Shown here piece by piece: positions 29,137 to 38,626 of a stretch of DNA of 64,000 nucleotides (positions within the stretch are counted from its first letter, which is position 1; the number at the start of each line of letters is the position of its first letter). Both the position numbers and the translations under genes were made by a program. The stretch is taken from the NCBI RefSeq assembly GCF_029318635.1, contig NZ_CP119676.1, positions 512,614-576,613 on the forward strand, written 5' to 3'. This stretch comes from Varunaivibrio sulfuroxidans. Its GTDB lineage: Bacteria; Pseudomonadota; Alphaproteobacteria; Rhodospirillales; Magnetovibrionaceae. A model generated the notes under the pieces. The model had not been told where the DNA came from. It ran no database searches and was given only the letters and a program-made list of their open reading frames with translations.

Positions 29137-31272
29137 ATGAACGATCTTTTTACACGACCGGGCATAGAACCCCTTAAGACCGATAAGGAAAAAGCGGCGG
29201 GTAGCGAATCAACGCGCCCTCAAATCTCCACTTCTACCGCTTCCCAATCCAATCGCAAGCTACCGCGAACATCGCCTTCACGAACCCTCTCCCCGCCCTC
29301 ACCGTCAAGCGGAAGCGCCGGCGGCTATTCGGCGAAAGACATTCAGGTCCTGGAAGGCCTGGAGCCGGTGCGCATGCGCCCGGGAATGTATGTCGGCGGC
29401 ACCGACGAACGGGCGCTCCATCACCTGGTGTCCGAAGTTCTCGACAACGCAATGGACGAGGCCGTCGCCGGCCATGCCAGCTTGATCGACCTGGAACTGG
29501 CGGCGGACCAAACCGTGACCGTTCGCGATAACGGGCGGGGCATCCCCATAGATCCCCACCCCAAGTTCAAGGACAAATCGGCCTTGGAAGTCATTTTGAC
29601 GACCTTGCACTCCGGCGGAAAATTCGGCGGCGAGGCCTATGAAACGTCGGGCGGTTTGCACGGCGTCGGCATTTCCGTGGTCAACGCGCTTTCCGATCGC
29701 CTATCGGTCGAAGTGGCGCGCGATCGTCATCTCTGGGGGCAGGACTTCTCCAGAGGCGTCCCCCAAACTCCCCTTCGGGACTTGGGGAACATACACAACC
29801 GACGTGGAACTCAGGTGGTTTTTCACCCCGACGCCGAAATCTTCGGTGCGCGCGCCATCTTCCGCCCCCATCTTCTATATCGGCTAATACGATCCAAGGC
29901 CTATCTCTTCCGCGGCGTTAAAATTCGCTGGAAATGCGCCCCCGAACTTTTGGCTTCCGAAGAAAAGATCCCCGCCGAGGACACGCTTCATTTCCCAGGC
30001 GGGCTCGGCGACTATCTCGAAGAAACCCTGAAAAACCGAAAAACGTATACCCCGATCGCCTTCGCCGACGAAAGCGCCTTTTCGGATGGCGCCGGAAAAG
30101 CCGAGTGGGCCGTGGCCTGGCCGCGTGATGAAGAAGGTTATTTCAATTCCTACTGCAATACCGTTTACACCCCACTGGGGGGCGCCCACGATGCGGGGAT
30201 GCGCAATGCCCTGACCAAGGGACTGCGCGCCTATGGCGAACTTATCGGGAATAAGCAGGCCGCGAAAATCACTTCGGATGATGTTGTCGGCGGCGCAGAC
30301 ATTCTGTTATCCGTTTTTATCCGAAACCCCCAATTTCAAGGTCAAACCAAGGAAAAATTGGCGACGGGCGAAGCCACGCGCCTTGTCGAGGGAACCGTTC
30401 GCGACCATTTCGATCATTGGTTATCGGGGGACCCGGCGGCGGCGCGAATACTGCTTGAGGCAGTGATCGCGCGGGCCGAAAGTCGGCTACGCCGTAAGGC
30501 GTTGCGCGAGACCAAACGTCAGTCGGCGACGAAAAAACTTCGCCTTCCCGGAAAGTTAGCCGACTGCGCGCAAAAAACCGCCGAAGGAACGGAAATTTTC
30601 CTGGTCGAGGGCGATTCGGCGGGCGGCTCGGCGAAACAGGCGCGCAACCGCAAAACCCAAGCGATCCTCCCCTTGCGTGGAAAAATTCTTAACGTGGCCA
30701 GCGCCACCGCCGACAAACTGAAAGCTAATCAGGAACTCTCGGATCTTACCGAGGCGCTGGGGTGCGGAACGCGATCCCATTACGATCACGATGCGCTGCG
30801 TTACGACAAAGTCATCATCATGACCGACGCCGACGTGGACGGCGCGCACATTGCCTCCCTATTGATCACATTTTTCTACAGAGAAATGCCGGAACTCATT
30901 GAAAAAGGTAACCTTTATTTGGCGCAACCCCCTCTGTACCGACTCGCACAGGGGGCCAAGGTCGGCTATGCGCGCGACGAAACCCATAAGGACGAGCTCT
31001 TGAAAAGCGATTTTTCGGGGCGAGGAAAGGTCGAGATCAGTCGCTTCAAAGGACTGGGCGAAATGCCGCCAAGCCAATTGAAGGAAACGACGATGGACCC
31101 CACCAAACGAACCTTGTTGCGTGTGATCGTCCCCAACGTCCTAAGAGAGGAAAGCGTGGACGACGCGCGCGATACGGAAAATCTCGTGGAAAGCCTGATG
31201 GGAAAAAAGGCCGAGTTACGCTACGCCTTTATCCAAGAACATGCGCGCTTCGTCGAGGATATCGACGTGTAA
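29137..31272 (+). CDS. parE: DNA topoisomerase IV subunit B
   Basis: 711 aa from ATG 29137. GHKL ATPase with GLEPVRMRPGMYVGG, DNGRGIP and GGLHGVGIS; toprim EGDSAGGSAKQARNR and DADVDGAHI; C-terminal FKGLGEMPPSQLKETTMDP. Together with ParC it decatenates daughter chromosomes. The length and the lack of the GyrB-specific insertion favour ParE. An unusual N-terminal extension of about 75 Ser/Thr/Pro-rich residues precedes the ATPase domain. Confidence 0.93.
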   Translation: MNDLFTRPGIEPLKTDKEKAAGSESTRPQISTSTASQSNRKLPRTSPSRTLSPPSPSSGSAGGYSAKDIQVLEGLEPVRMRPGMYVGGTDERALHHLVSEVLDNAMDEAVAGHASLIDLELAADQTVTVRDNGRGIPIDPHPKFKDKSALEVILTTLHSGGKFGGEAYETSGGLHGVGISVVNALSDRLSVEVARDRHLWGQDFSRGVPQTPLRDLGNIHNRRGTQVVFHPDAEIFGARAIFRPHLLYRLIRSKAYLFRGVKIRWKCAPELLASEEKIPAEDTLHFPGGLGDYLEETLKNRKTYTPIAFADESAFSDGAGKAEWAVAWPRDEEGYFNSYCNTVYTPLGGAHDAGMRNALTKGLRAYGELIGNKQAAKITSDDVVGGADILLSVFIRNPQFQGQTKEKLATGEATRLVEGTVRDHFDHWLSGDPAAARILLEAVIARAESRLRRKALRETKRQSATKKLRLPGKLADCAQKTAEGTEIFLVEGDSAGGSAKQARNRKTQAILPLRGKILNVASATADKLKANQELSDLTEALGCGTRSHYDHDALRYDKVIIMTDADVDGAHIASLLITFFYREMPELIEKGNLYLAQPPLYRLAQGAKVGYARDETHKDELLKSDFSGRGKVEISRFKGLGEMPPSQLKETTMDPTKRTLLRVIVPNVLREESVDDARDTENLVESLMGKKAELRYAFIQEHARFVEDIDV

Positions 31273-31291
31273 CGGGACCGCCGTGAATTGA

Positions 31292-31410
31292 CTCCGACGT
31301 TTCGCTCCCGCGAACCATCGGGCCGACCACTATCTATCTTTTTGTTGCAGTTTGATTTCTTCACACATTTGTGTCCAATTGCATCGGACTCAAATGTTAA
31401 ACTCAAACCA
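31292..31410. repeat. 119-bp structured intergenic repeat, copy 1
   Basis: Begins 19 bp after the parE stop and ends 5 bp before the argC stop. A copy of the same length lies at 44266-44384, 17 bp after the ccdA stop. Shared blocks include TTTCGCTCCCGCGAACCATC and AAATGTTAAACTCAAACCA. The hairpin CACA-CATT-TGTG here is CACG-CATT-CGTG in the other copy, a compensatory change supporting a folded RNA. Confidence 0.75.
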
Positions 31411-31415
31411 CTAGG

Positions 31416-32486
31416 CTAGGGAAACAGCGGGGCCTGCATCAGGCCTTCCGTCTCGTCAAACCCATACATCACATTCATGTTTTGCACCGCCTGCCCCGAC
31501 GACCCTTTGACCAGATTGTCGATCACCGAAACGATGATCACCCGCCCCTCTTTGCGGTCCGCGAAGACGGCGATGTGAACATAGTTCGAGCCGCGCACAT
31601 GCTGCGTGGCCGGAGGCGGCGCCCCCCACGGCAAGACACGCACAAAAGGCTCGCCTCGATAATGCTCCGTCAGAGCTTCATGCACGGACTGGGGCGTTTC
31701 CCCCTCGCCCAAGGTGGCATAAATGGTCGCCAGGATACCCCGGCTCATCGGCGCCAAATGAGGCGTAAAGGTCACGGTGAGCGGCGCATTCGCGACCTGG
31801 GACAAGGCCTGCTCCATCTCCGGGGCATGGCGATGATGGGCGATGGCGTAAGCACTCAATCCTTCGCCCATTTCACCGTGTAGGAGGTTTTCTTTCGCCG
31901 AACGTCCTCCCCCCGTCGCCCCCGTCTTGGCGTCGATGATCACCGAACCGTCATCAATCAAACCACGCCCGACCAGCGGCAAAAGGGGAAGAAGCGCGGA
32001 TGTCGGGTAGCATCCCGGACAGGCGACCAGACGCGCAGATTTCAGCGCATCCCGAGAAAATTCGCTGAGGCCGTAAACCGCCTCCTTTTGAAGTTCCAAG
32101 GCTTGATGAGGGTGGCCGTACCATGTGGCGTACAGGTCCCCGTCACGAAGTCTAAAATCCGCAGAAAGGTCAACGATCTTCAAACGCGGATACCGGGCGA
32201 ATAAGTCCGCGACAACCTGTTGCGTTGTGCCGTGAGGAAGACAGCAGAAGGCCACATCGATGGTGGTGAAATCGATATCCTCCAACGCGCACAAATCGGG
32301 CAACCCCCGCCCATCGAGGTGTGGATAAACCGCGCCATATGGCAGTCCGGCCTTGCGATCGGCGCCAAGGGCCACGATTTCAACCCGAGGATGGCGCAAC
32401 AAAAGACGAACGGTCTCTTCTCCGGTGTACCCACTGGCGCCGATGATCGCGGCCTTGATGGAGGATGGTGAAAGCGGAGATGTCAT
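31416..32486 (-). CDS. argC: N-acetyl-gamma-glutamyl-phosphate reductase
   Basis: 356 aa from ATG 32486. Arginine biosynthesis: reduces N-acetylglutamyl-phosphate to the semialdehyde. NADP site AAIIGASGYTGEETVRLL; catalytic cysteine in ARLVACPGCYPTS; His in SAYAIAHHRHAPEMEQ. The open frame extends upstream to 32585 with poor sequence. It stands alone: the usual rpsI neighbour is not present. The 3' end abuts the structured repeat. Confidence 0.93.
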   Translation of the reverse strand: MTSPLSPSSIKAAIIGASGYTGEETVRLLLRHPRVEIVALGADRKAGLPYGAVYPHLDGRGLPDLCALEDIDFTTIDVAFCCLPHGTTQQVVADLFARYPRLKIVDLSADFRLRDGDLYATWYGHPHQALELQKEAVYGLSEFSRDALKSARLVACPGCYPTSALLPLLPLVGRGLIDDGSVIIDAKTGATGGGRSAKENLLHGEMGEGLSAYAIAHHRHAPEMEQALSQVANAPLTVTFTPHLAPMSRGILATIYATLGEGETPQSVHEALTEHYRGEPFVRVLPWGAPPPATQHVRGSNYVHIAVFADRKEGRVIIVSVIDNLVKGSSGQAVQNMNVMYGFDETEGLMQAPLFP

Positions 32487-32767
32487 CGCCTGATCCAGAT
32501 TACTGTCAACATATTGAAAAACAAAAAACGCCCGCGTGGGGCGTCTCGCAAAAAGAAACACAAAGCCCCTGCCGTTAAGACACACTCTCCTTCGTTCGCA
32601 GCGCCAACGTTCGCACAGTCATGGACAGGACCTTATTCAAAAAAACGGGGCGCACCCGATACGCACAGAACCCGCCGCGTTGAACATACACGAAGAAAAA
32701 AAAGAGCACAACGCCGTACGTATCTCCGCCCTCTGAGTTGCGCCCTCTGAATTCCATCCCTGAAATA

Positions 32768-33118
32768 TCAGGGCGAGTCCGCCGTTAATTTTTGGATGGT
32801 TTCGGCAAAAATATTCACGATGCTGCGAATGAACGGATCCGTTTTAGACAGCTTCTCCTCAAACATCTGTCGGGTAACCACGATCAGAACCGTGGGCTCG
32901 GTCGTGCGTGCGCTGGCGGCCCGAGGCGCGGTTCCGATCAGGGCCATTTCTCCAAACAAGGCGCCCTTACCCAACGTATCGCTGACCTTCCCGTTTTTAA
33001 TAATTTCAACGCCGCCCTGCTGGATGATGTAAGCGTTTTTCGCCTCTTCATCCTGAGTGTAAATTTGAGCGCCCTTGGCAAGATTACGCCGTTCTAAAAC
33101 TATATCGCCGTTTGACAT
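32768..33118 (-). CDS. Cyclic nucleotide-binding domain protein
   Basis: 116 aa, essentially a single cNMP-binding domain: EEAKNAYIIQQGGVEIIKNG and the phosphate-binding cassette LFGEMALIGTAPRAASA with the conserved Glu and Arg. No DNA-binding or enzymatic domain is attached, so it may act through a partner. Intact for its type. Confidence 0.82.
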   Translation of the reverse strand: MSNGDIVLERRNLAKGAQIYTQDEEAKNAYIIQQGGVEIIKNGKVSDTLGKGALFGEMALIGTAPRAASARTTEPTVLIVVTRQMFEEKLSKTDPFIRSIVNIFAETIQKLTADSP

Positions 33119-33243
33119 CTAGATATTCCTACAAAACACAAGCGGAGCGCTTTTGCGCGCCATCACTTCCCGGTTTTATTCCAACGGAACTTTGGGCGGG
33201 AATTTTTCAATAACCTTCAACGACCCTACGAGAAGAGTCTCTC

Positions 33244-33999
33244 CTAATACTTGACCCCCATCACCTGGGCGGCAATTTTCGCCACGATCCCCAATGCCTC
33301 ACGTCGCGGCGTCCCGGGTTTCAGGCGGGGATCGTATAAAACACGCAATAAGACTTTATCGCTATAACTTAAACGGGTCAGGTGATCGAGGTCGCTAAAA
33401 ATCGACGGGCGTAAATTGTTGCTGTCGTTGGGCAGACCCATGCTTTGCACCAATTCCTCCAAAAGACAACTGTCGATCAAGGCGTCCGGGGCCTCGACGT
33501 TGACAAAAATAAGGGCGCGAACAATCCTCTTTTCCGGCTTGCGATAGGCCAAAAAAAGACATCGTGCGTGAAGCATCTGAGCTTGAATGAAACGACTGTC
33601 TACGTTTTTTCCCTTAACGTTCATGATTTCCGCGCGCGTTAGAAAATACAGGCTGATCGCATTTGGGGTATTGGGCTTAACTTGCTTGAAACGTACGCCG
33701 GAAACACGCGTAATTTCCCGCAGATGACGCTCCACCGCCTTGATATAAAATGGCTTAATTCGACCGCTCAGAGAAATGCCGACAGGATTATCCTGCCATT
33801 TGGCGACAACCTTCGACGCCATCTCGGGGGACAACTCACTGGCAAAAACGATCGTGTTGAAGTATGAAACGATTTGACGAAGCGATGGGGACGCCGAATC
33901 GGCGCGCGCCAAGACCCCACCGGCGACAATCGCCGCCACGACAATTCCCCCAAACGCGACTTTCCGCGCCCTGCCCACCAGCATTCTCCTTTGCGTCAT
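33244..33999 (-). CDS. DUF2927-domain secreted protein
   Basis: 251 aa with an N-terminal signal or anchor segment (AFGGIVVAAIVAGGVLARAD). The body shows IVFASELSPEMASKVVAKW, ALIFVN and the LLEELVQSMGLPNDSN motif typical of DUF2927, a metalloprotease-like family. ATG 33999 is chosen; nearby in-frame ATGs at 34035 and 33984 are possible. Function unknown; periplasmic location inferred. Confidence 0.78.
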   Translation of the reverse strand: MTQRRMLVGRARKVAFGGIVVAAIVAGGVLARADSASPSLRQIVSYFNTIVFASELSPEMASKVVAKWQDNPVGISLSGRIKPFYIKAVERHLREITRVSGVRFKQVKPNTPNAISLYFLTRAEIMNVKGKNVDSRFIQAQMLHARCLFLAYRKPEKRIVRALIFVNVEAPDALIDSCLLEELVQSMGLPNDSNNLRPSIFSDLDHLTRLSYSDKVLLRVLYDPRLKPGTPRREALGIVAKIAAQVMGVKY

Positions 34000-34160
34000 C
34001 GTCCTTTGACCTATCACGCCACGGCAAATTATCACCTTGAAATTGACAAGGCACTTTGCAAGTCTCCGGCAGAGGTTGTAAGACTATGCTTCGTGTTGGC
34101 CTTTCAATACAGGAAAAAAAACGCCCAGAAACCCTTCTGGCATTGGATAGGTTTTGCGCC

Positions 34161-34727
34161 ATGACCTCCTCGATCTTGATTTCCATTATATGTCCGGACC
34201 GCGTCGGATTGTTGGCCGATCTCACGGGACGCCTATTCGACCTTGGAGCGAATTTAGGCGACGTCACTTTCGCCGTCTTGGGCGAAGGCGCTGAATTTAC
34301 CGGCGTTTGCTCTTTCTTCAATGGTATCGAACTCACGTCCCTAGAGGAGGAATTACGCGCCGTAGAAGGCCTGCAAGACGCCGAGATGACGCTGTCTCGG
34401 TTCACCTTGTCCCCCGTGCACGCCCCGAGCGGACGGATCACCCACCGCCTGGTGATCAGCGGCGGAGATCGTCCAGGATTGACGGCGCGTTTATGCGAGT
34501 TGTTTGTTCAATTCAAGGTCAATATCGTCCGCCTGAACGCCGAACACGTTCCCGATGGCGCAGATGGGCAATATGTCATTCGCATCGCGGCCAGCATTCC
34601 CACGCAATCCGTACAAAGCTGCTTGGCCGCCGTGGCCAATACGGCCGGCGAACTGGGGTTGAATTTTGAGTCCGGCGCAGCCGCGCAAGACCAGCTTTCA
34701 GGACCGACGCCCCAAGGGAAATCCTAG
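34161..34727 (+). CDS. ACT-domain protein, GcvR-like
   Basis: 188 aa consisting of two ACT domains: SIICPDRVGLLADLTGRLFD at the N-terminus and VISGGDRPGLTARLCELFVQ in the middle. This architecture matches the glycine cleavage repressor-like GcvR family, which senses glycine or acts by protein contact. Start ATG 34161 is the only one that begins directly at the first ACT strand. Possible target genes are not in the window. Confidence 0.82.
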   Translation: MTSSILISIICPDRVGLLADLTGRLFDLGANLGDVTFAVLGEGAEFTGVCSFFNGIELTSLEEELRAVEGLQDAEMTLSRFTLSPVHAPSGRITHRLVISGGDRPGLTARLCELFVQFKVNIVRLNAEHVPDGADGQYVIRIAASIPTQSVQSCLAAVANTAGELGLNFESGAAAQDQLSGPTPQGKS

Positions 34728-34764
34728 CCCCATCGGTACAAACGGGACCAGCCGTCGCCTACAA

Positions 34765-34830
34765 CCGAGAGTAAATTCGAGTGAGGCCGAGAGTAAATTC
34801 GAGTGAGGCCGAGAGTAAATTCGAGTGAGG
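34765..34830. repeat. 22-bp tandem repeat, three copies
   Basis: Three identical 22-bp units, each CCGAGAGTAAATTCGAGTGA plus GG, without spacers, between the ACT-domain gene and soxS. It is not a CRISPR because units abut without unique spacers. The period matches the two-copy repeat at 11442-11485 although the unit sequence differs. Confidence 0.95.
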
Positions 34831-34899
34831 AAAGAACGCCTCCCTCCCTTGAGAAACATGCCTGAATCGCGGAAAAGGCCGGCAATATCCTCCTTCAGG

Positions 34900-35340
34900 T
34901 TAGCACTTATGACGCCCCGAGTCCGCCTTGCCCCCTGGGCAGGACGCGTCAGCCGAGGTTTTTGCGACGGCGCCCCCGACGGGAACTTTTTTGACCAACT
35001 CGTCCAGGCGAACCCAGAAAAAACCTTCGCCCGGATAGCCGACGATACGTCCAACTTCCTTGCCATGTTCCACAGCGACGAACGTGGGCGTATACACAAC
35101 GCCTTTGATAAACGAGATATCCGAAGGCAACGGCGCCTCGGAATTCACGACGCGAAGAGGCAGGACCTTGGACTCGTCCGTCTTCGGATAGATCGGGGCG
35201 ATCTGATGATCCCACAGCTCGCAGTACGAACAGCCCTTACTGTGAAAATATACGAGTTCGGCGCCATTGGCCAAACCGACACGCCCGCCCAGTACAAGCA
35301 AGGCGAGCACAAATCCCGTGCGTGCGAACTTAAAAATCAT
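34900..35340 (-). CDS. soxS: Thioredoxin SoxS
   Basis: 146 aa from ATG 35340 (GAGGTGTTAT upstream). Signal sequence ARTGFVLALLVLGGRVGLAN; redox motif Cys37-Ser-Tyr-Cys40 in KGCSYCELWDHQIAPIY; cis-Pro loop YTPTFVAVEHGKEVGRIVGY, then PGEGFFWVRL. This pattern matches SoxS, the periplasmic thioredoxin that reactivates Sox proteins such as SoxYZ. It is read away from the other sox genes and is followed by the 22-bp repeat array. Confidence 0.88.
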   Translation of the reverse strand: MIFKFARTGFVLALLVLGGRVGLANGAELVYFHSKGCSYCELWDHQIAPIYPKTDESKVLPLRVVNSEAPLPSDISFIKGVVYTPTFVAVEHGKEVGRIVGYPGEGFFWVRLDELVKKVPVGGAVAKTSADASCPGGKADSGRHKC

Positions 35341-35569
35341 ATAACACCTCAAACAGACCCGGATCCAGATAATCATGATCAAGATTCAAAGAGGCCGCTC
35401 GGGTGTAAAAAAGAACTTACCCCGCACTTCGCCTCATGATGACGGGGCGCGATACTCTCAAAAAAAAGAAAAACATATCGCCCCCATCCCATTATGGTAC
35501 CCGGCCTTTTCGCAAAGGAAAAGACCGGGAAAACCACTAGACCTAGGCGGGAAATCCCCTAGAAGCGGG

Positions 35570-35791
35570 TCAATTTTTCTTGATGAGGTAGCGAAAAACG
35601 CCTCCATCTTCAGAGCTTTCGACCAATTCATTACCGGTTGAACGGCAAAAGGCCTCAAAATCTTTGACCGAACCCGGGTCGGTTGACAAAACCTCAAGGG
35701 TATCGCCGACCTTGAGGTCTTTAATTGATTTTTTGGTCTTCAAAATAGGCAACGGGCAGTTCATTCCTTTGGTGTCGAGTGTCGTCGTCAT
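35570..35791 (-). CDS. tusA: TusA-family sulfur carrier
   Basis: 73 aa. The sulfur-binding Cys12 lies in KGMNCPLPILKTKK, and VGDTLEVLSTDPGSVKDFEA is conserved. TusA proteins carry sulfane sulfur as persulfide, delivering it to tRNA modification or to sulfur oxidation. Here the neighbours dsrE2, soxT and soxS suggest the dissimilatory TusA type. An upstream 51-bp gap separates it from the ribbon-helix-helix gene. Confidence 0.93.
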   Translation of the reverse strand: MTTTLDTKGMNCPLPILKTKKSIKDLKVGDTLEVLSTDPGSVKDFEAFCRSTGNELVESSEDGGVFRYLIKKN

Positions 35792-35842
35792 AATAAAATT
35801 TCTCCCATTTTTTTAGTGTTCAAAAAACCACCACCGGCAGAT

Positions 35843-36142
35843 TCAATAACCGATGTTGATGTATTTCAGGCAAACCACCCGAAGGCAGGACGCCATGTTT
35901 TTCTGATTTGCAACCTGACAGTGATCGTAAATTCGCGTAACCAAACCGGCAACAGAAATACTTTCTTGACCCGCAAGTTCCTCAAGAACCGTCCAGAAGG
36001 CGCGTTCAAGGCGTATCGTTGTCGAGTGGCCGTGAATGCGCAAAGAGCGGCGCTCGGGCGTATACTCACGATCCTGATCGGCGACACAAAGCCCGAAAAG
36101 GTATGAAAGTGGCGATTGGGACTCCGCTTCCAATTTAGCCAT
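35843..36142 (-). CDS. Ribbon-helix-helix domain protein
   Basis: 99 aa from ATG 36142. The C-terminal part RSLRIHGHSTTIRLERAFWT VLEELAGQESISVAGLVTRI matches the RHH_4 type, in which a beta-strand precedes two helices. Its position within the sulfur cluster next to tusA suggests a regulatory role, but neither a partner nor an operator is known. The 51-bp distance to tusA suggests one transcript. The frame is open upstream to 36220 but a start there seems unlikely. Confidence 0.72.
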   Translation of the reverse strand: MAKLEAESQSPLSYLFGLCVADQDREYTPERRSLRIHGHSTTIRLERAFWTVLEELAGQESISVAGLVTRIYDHCQVANQKNMASCLRVVCLKYINIGY

Positions 36143-36505
36143 CGTTCGATGTGTCCTTAACAAATATCCCGGCGGACCAATGAATACGCCCGCACGCCGA
36201 TGAGGAAAGGAGACGCCCACTTTCCATTCTCAGGGACACCCCAGGATGTCGCCCCGAAGATGTCATGAAGGCAAATCCGCACCAACCTATATGGCTTGGT
36301 CGTCATTTTGCAATAAATTAGCGCGAACGTCCCCCTCTAGGCGCCACCCTTGTCCTATATTAATGACCGTGCGCCGGGCGGATTTTTTTAAGAGGGCCGG
36401 TTAAAACTCCGACGCCACGCGCGCCCGGTCGGTACAGCAGAACCAGGGCGGAACAAAAGAAAAGGCCACACAGGGGAAGCGGACGCCCCCCGCCGGGGAC
36501 GCTAA
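36143..36505. other. Intergenic region
   Basis: 363 bp between dsrE2 and the RHH gene on the minus strand. No convincing ORF, terminator or repeat was seen. It presumably holds the promoter for the RHH-tusA unit. Confidence 0.4.
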
Positions 36506-37006
36506 TCAGATGTACAAATTAACATCGGAATCCAGAGCCTTTTCCATAAAGGTCGCGGCTCCGCCAAGCTCCATCTCCGGGATCATGTCATCCTTGTTCC
36601 ACTCGAATAAATCCAGTGTCATCTGACAACCGATGATTTTGACATCGCATTCAACGGCCATGTCACGCAGTTCAGGAATCGACGCAACCCCTTTTTTCTT
36701 GGTCAGGTTACGCATCATCGACGAGGCTATCGCATCGACGCCGGGAATGGCGGAAACGATGTTAGGCATCGTCATGTGCATCCCCATGATGGGCATTTCC
36801 ATGGCCGGGTTCCCCAGCGTGGATATCTGTAAATGGCTGAGATCTTTTTTGAGCAATTGCAGCCCATAAAAAGTGAAGAACAAAGTCACATCGACGTCCA
36901 TGCTGGCGGCGGTTGTCGCCAGGATAAACGGCGGGTAGGCCCAGTCCAAGGTCCCCTTCGTGACAATGATCGACATCTTTTTGGTGTTTTCACCGCTATT
37001 TGACAT
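36506..37006 (-). CDS. DsrE2-family sulfur-transfer protein
   Basis: 166 aa from ATG 37006. DsrE/DsrF/DrsH-like fold: KMSIIVTKGTLDWAYPPFILAT, then FFTFYGLQLLKKDLSHL, and the conserved cysteine in VKIIGCQMTLDLF. DsrE2 proteins work with TusA and rhodanese in cytoplasmic sulfur trafficking during sulfur oxidation. Divergent from soxT across a 516-bp regulatory gap. The cysteine is present, so it should be able to carry persulfide. Confidence 0.87.
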   Translation of the reverse strand: MSNSGENTKKMSIIVTKGTLDWAYPPFILATTAASMDVDVTLFFTFYGLQLLKKDLSHLQISTLGNPAMEMPIMGMHMTMPNIVSAIPGVDAIASSMMRNLTKKKGVASIPELRDMAVECDVKIIGCQMTLDLFEWNKDDMIPEMELGGAATFMEKALDSDVNLYI

Positions 37007-37522
37007 TGTTTCTTCCCTATTAAAAATATGCCAACTCATCAACATACGTCGATTTAAGAGTTTAGCGTTTTCTTATATAACCCCAATCTAACGTACCTCA
37101 AATTCCCAATGGTAGTACTCAGTGCCTACGCATCACGATTTCAGGTACCCCCATTGCATATCCAGAGCCGCGGAGAAGACATTCCGACAAGGAAAACACC
37201 CCACACGCTTCGCTAAACTACGGTGGGGCGTGCCTGCGTAAACAATCTCAACGCCTTGTTATAAAAGTTAAAATTCGGAGGGAACCCCCAATAGTAGGGA
37301 AAACCCCAATTCACGAATTATAACGGCGTGATAGGTTTAGCCGCAGCGAAGGCGTTAGTGGACTCTAATTTAGTATAATCTTTTAATACACTAAAGCATT
37401 AGCTTGAAAAATTCGTTCATGCGGCCTCGCCAATAGATCAAGACGTACAAAATTGCGTTCGCGGGACGCTTGAGCGCCAAAAAAATAGAAAAAAACATAT
37501 CGATCAAACAAGGGATGGTGAA
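37007..37522. promoter_or_regulatory. dsrE2-soxT divergent regulatory region
   Basis: 516 bp. A perfect -10 TATAAT at 37374-37379 is flanked by two CTAA/TTAG dyads, CTAATTTAG (37365-37373) and CTAAAGCATTAG (37391-37402). The motif TAGGGAAAACCCC at 37295-37307 recurs, reversed, upstream of soxX. TACCCCC at 37145 resembles it. Together these suggest control by the ArsR-type repressor of this locus plus another factor; binding is inferred. Confidence 0.55.
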
Positions 37523-38626
37523 ATGGAAGCGATGAGTGTAGGGACGATTGTGTCCACCTTCGGGTTGTTGGCCGGAGTTGTCTTCGGCGCCACGGCCAAT
37601 AAAACAAATTTCTGCACCATGGGGGGCGTATCCGACATGGTGCTGATGGGGGACAAAGGCCGTTTCCGGTCGTGGATGCTGGCGATTGCCGTCGCGATTA
37701 TTGGAACCCAGACGCTTCACGTTCTCGGGTACATTGACATTTATAAATCGATCTATCTGACCAGTAATTTCGGTTGGCTCGGCGCAATTGTCGGCGGGCT
37801 GATGTTTGGCTACGGCATGACCCTGGCCGGTGGATGCGCCGGGAAAAACCTGATTCGTGTCGGTGGTGGGAATTTAAAATCTCTGATCGTGGTCCTCGTC
37901 ATGGGGGTTTTCGCTTATATGACCTTACGCGGATTGATCGGCATGGGGCGCGTCCAGATGGAGGCCGCAGCCAACGTCGATCTGACCGGCGTCGGCCTGC
38001 AAAGCCAAGGAATGGTGGATATCATAGCAAAATTGGTTGGCGTGCAGCCCGATTCCATCCGGGTTGCAATTACCGCGATTTTCGCCGGGGCATTGTTGAT
38101 TTACTGCTTCAAGGATCGTAAATTCCGCGGCGAACCGCTTAATATTTCGGCGGGCGTCATCATTGGCCTCCTAACCCCGATCGGTTGGTACATCACCGGG
38201 GTCATGGGATACGATGATTTCGAACCGACACAACTGGCCTCGTTCACCTTCGTCGCGCCCTCCGGCGACAGCCTTCAGTACCTGATGACGTTTTCCGGCG
38301 CGACGATCAATTTCGGCATCGCCACCGTCGGTGGGGTCATACTGGGTTCGTTTTTGGCCGCGATCGCAAGTAAATCCTTTCACATCGAGGGGTTTTCCAC
38401 AACGCCGGACATGATCGGACATTTGTTTGGCGCCGCCATGATGGGAACCGGCGGCGTGTTGGCCCTGGGTTGCACGATCGGCCAAGGAATTACGGGCATG
38501 TCCACCCTGGCCGTCGGCTCGTTGATCGCCTTATCGTCGATCATCATGGGTGCGGTCATCTCGTTAAAACGCATGGAGGAAGGGTCTTTCAGTGGTGCTT
38601 TCAGGGCAATTTTCGCCGCCGGCTGA
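37523..38626 (+). CDS. soxT: SoxT-like YeeE/YedE sulfur transporter
   Basis: 367 aa with nine or more membrane helices. Conserved cysteine signatures GGCAGKNLIRVGGG near residue 110 and LGCTIGQGITGMS near residue 316 are those of YeeE/YedE (TsuA-like) transporters that pass thiosulfate or sulfane sulfur across the membrane. In Sox loci this family is called SoxT. AGGGATGG precedes the ATG. Followed by a terminator, so probably monocistronic. Confidence 0.87.
   Translation: MEAMSVGTIVSTFGLLAGVVFGATANKTNFCTMGGVSDMVLMGDKGRFRSWMLAIAVAIIGTQTLHVLGYIDIYKSIYLTSNFGWLGAIVGGLMFGYGMTLAGGCAGKNLIRVGGGNLKSLIVVLVMGVFAYMTLRGLIGMGRVQMEAAANVDLTGVGLQSQGMVDIIAKLVGVQPDSIRVAITAIFAGALLIYCFKDRKFRGEPLNISAGVIIGLLTPIGWYITGVMGYDDFEPTQLASFTFVAPSGDSLQYLMTFSGATINFGIATVGGVILGSFLAAIASKSFHIEGFSTTPDMIGHLFGAAMMGTGGVLALGCTIGQGITGMSTLAVGSLIALSSIIMGAVISLKRMEEGSFSGAFRAIFAAG

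Noticed and set aside
34765-34830. Possible CRISPR repeat
   Set aside because: The 22-bp units are contiguous with no spacers and there are only three; no cas genes are nearby.
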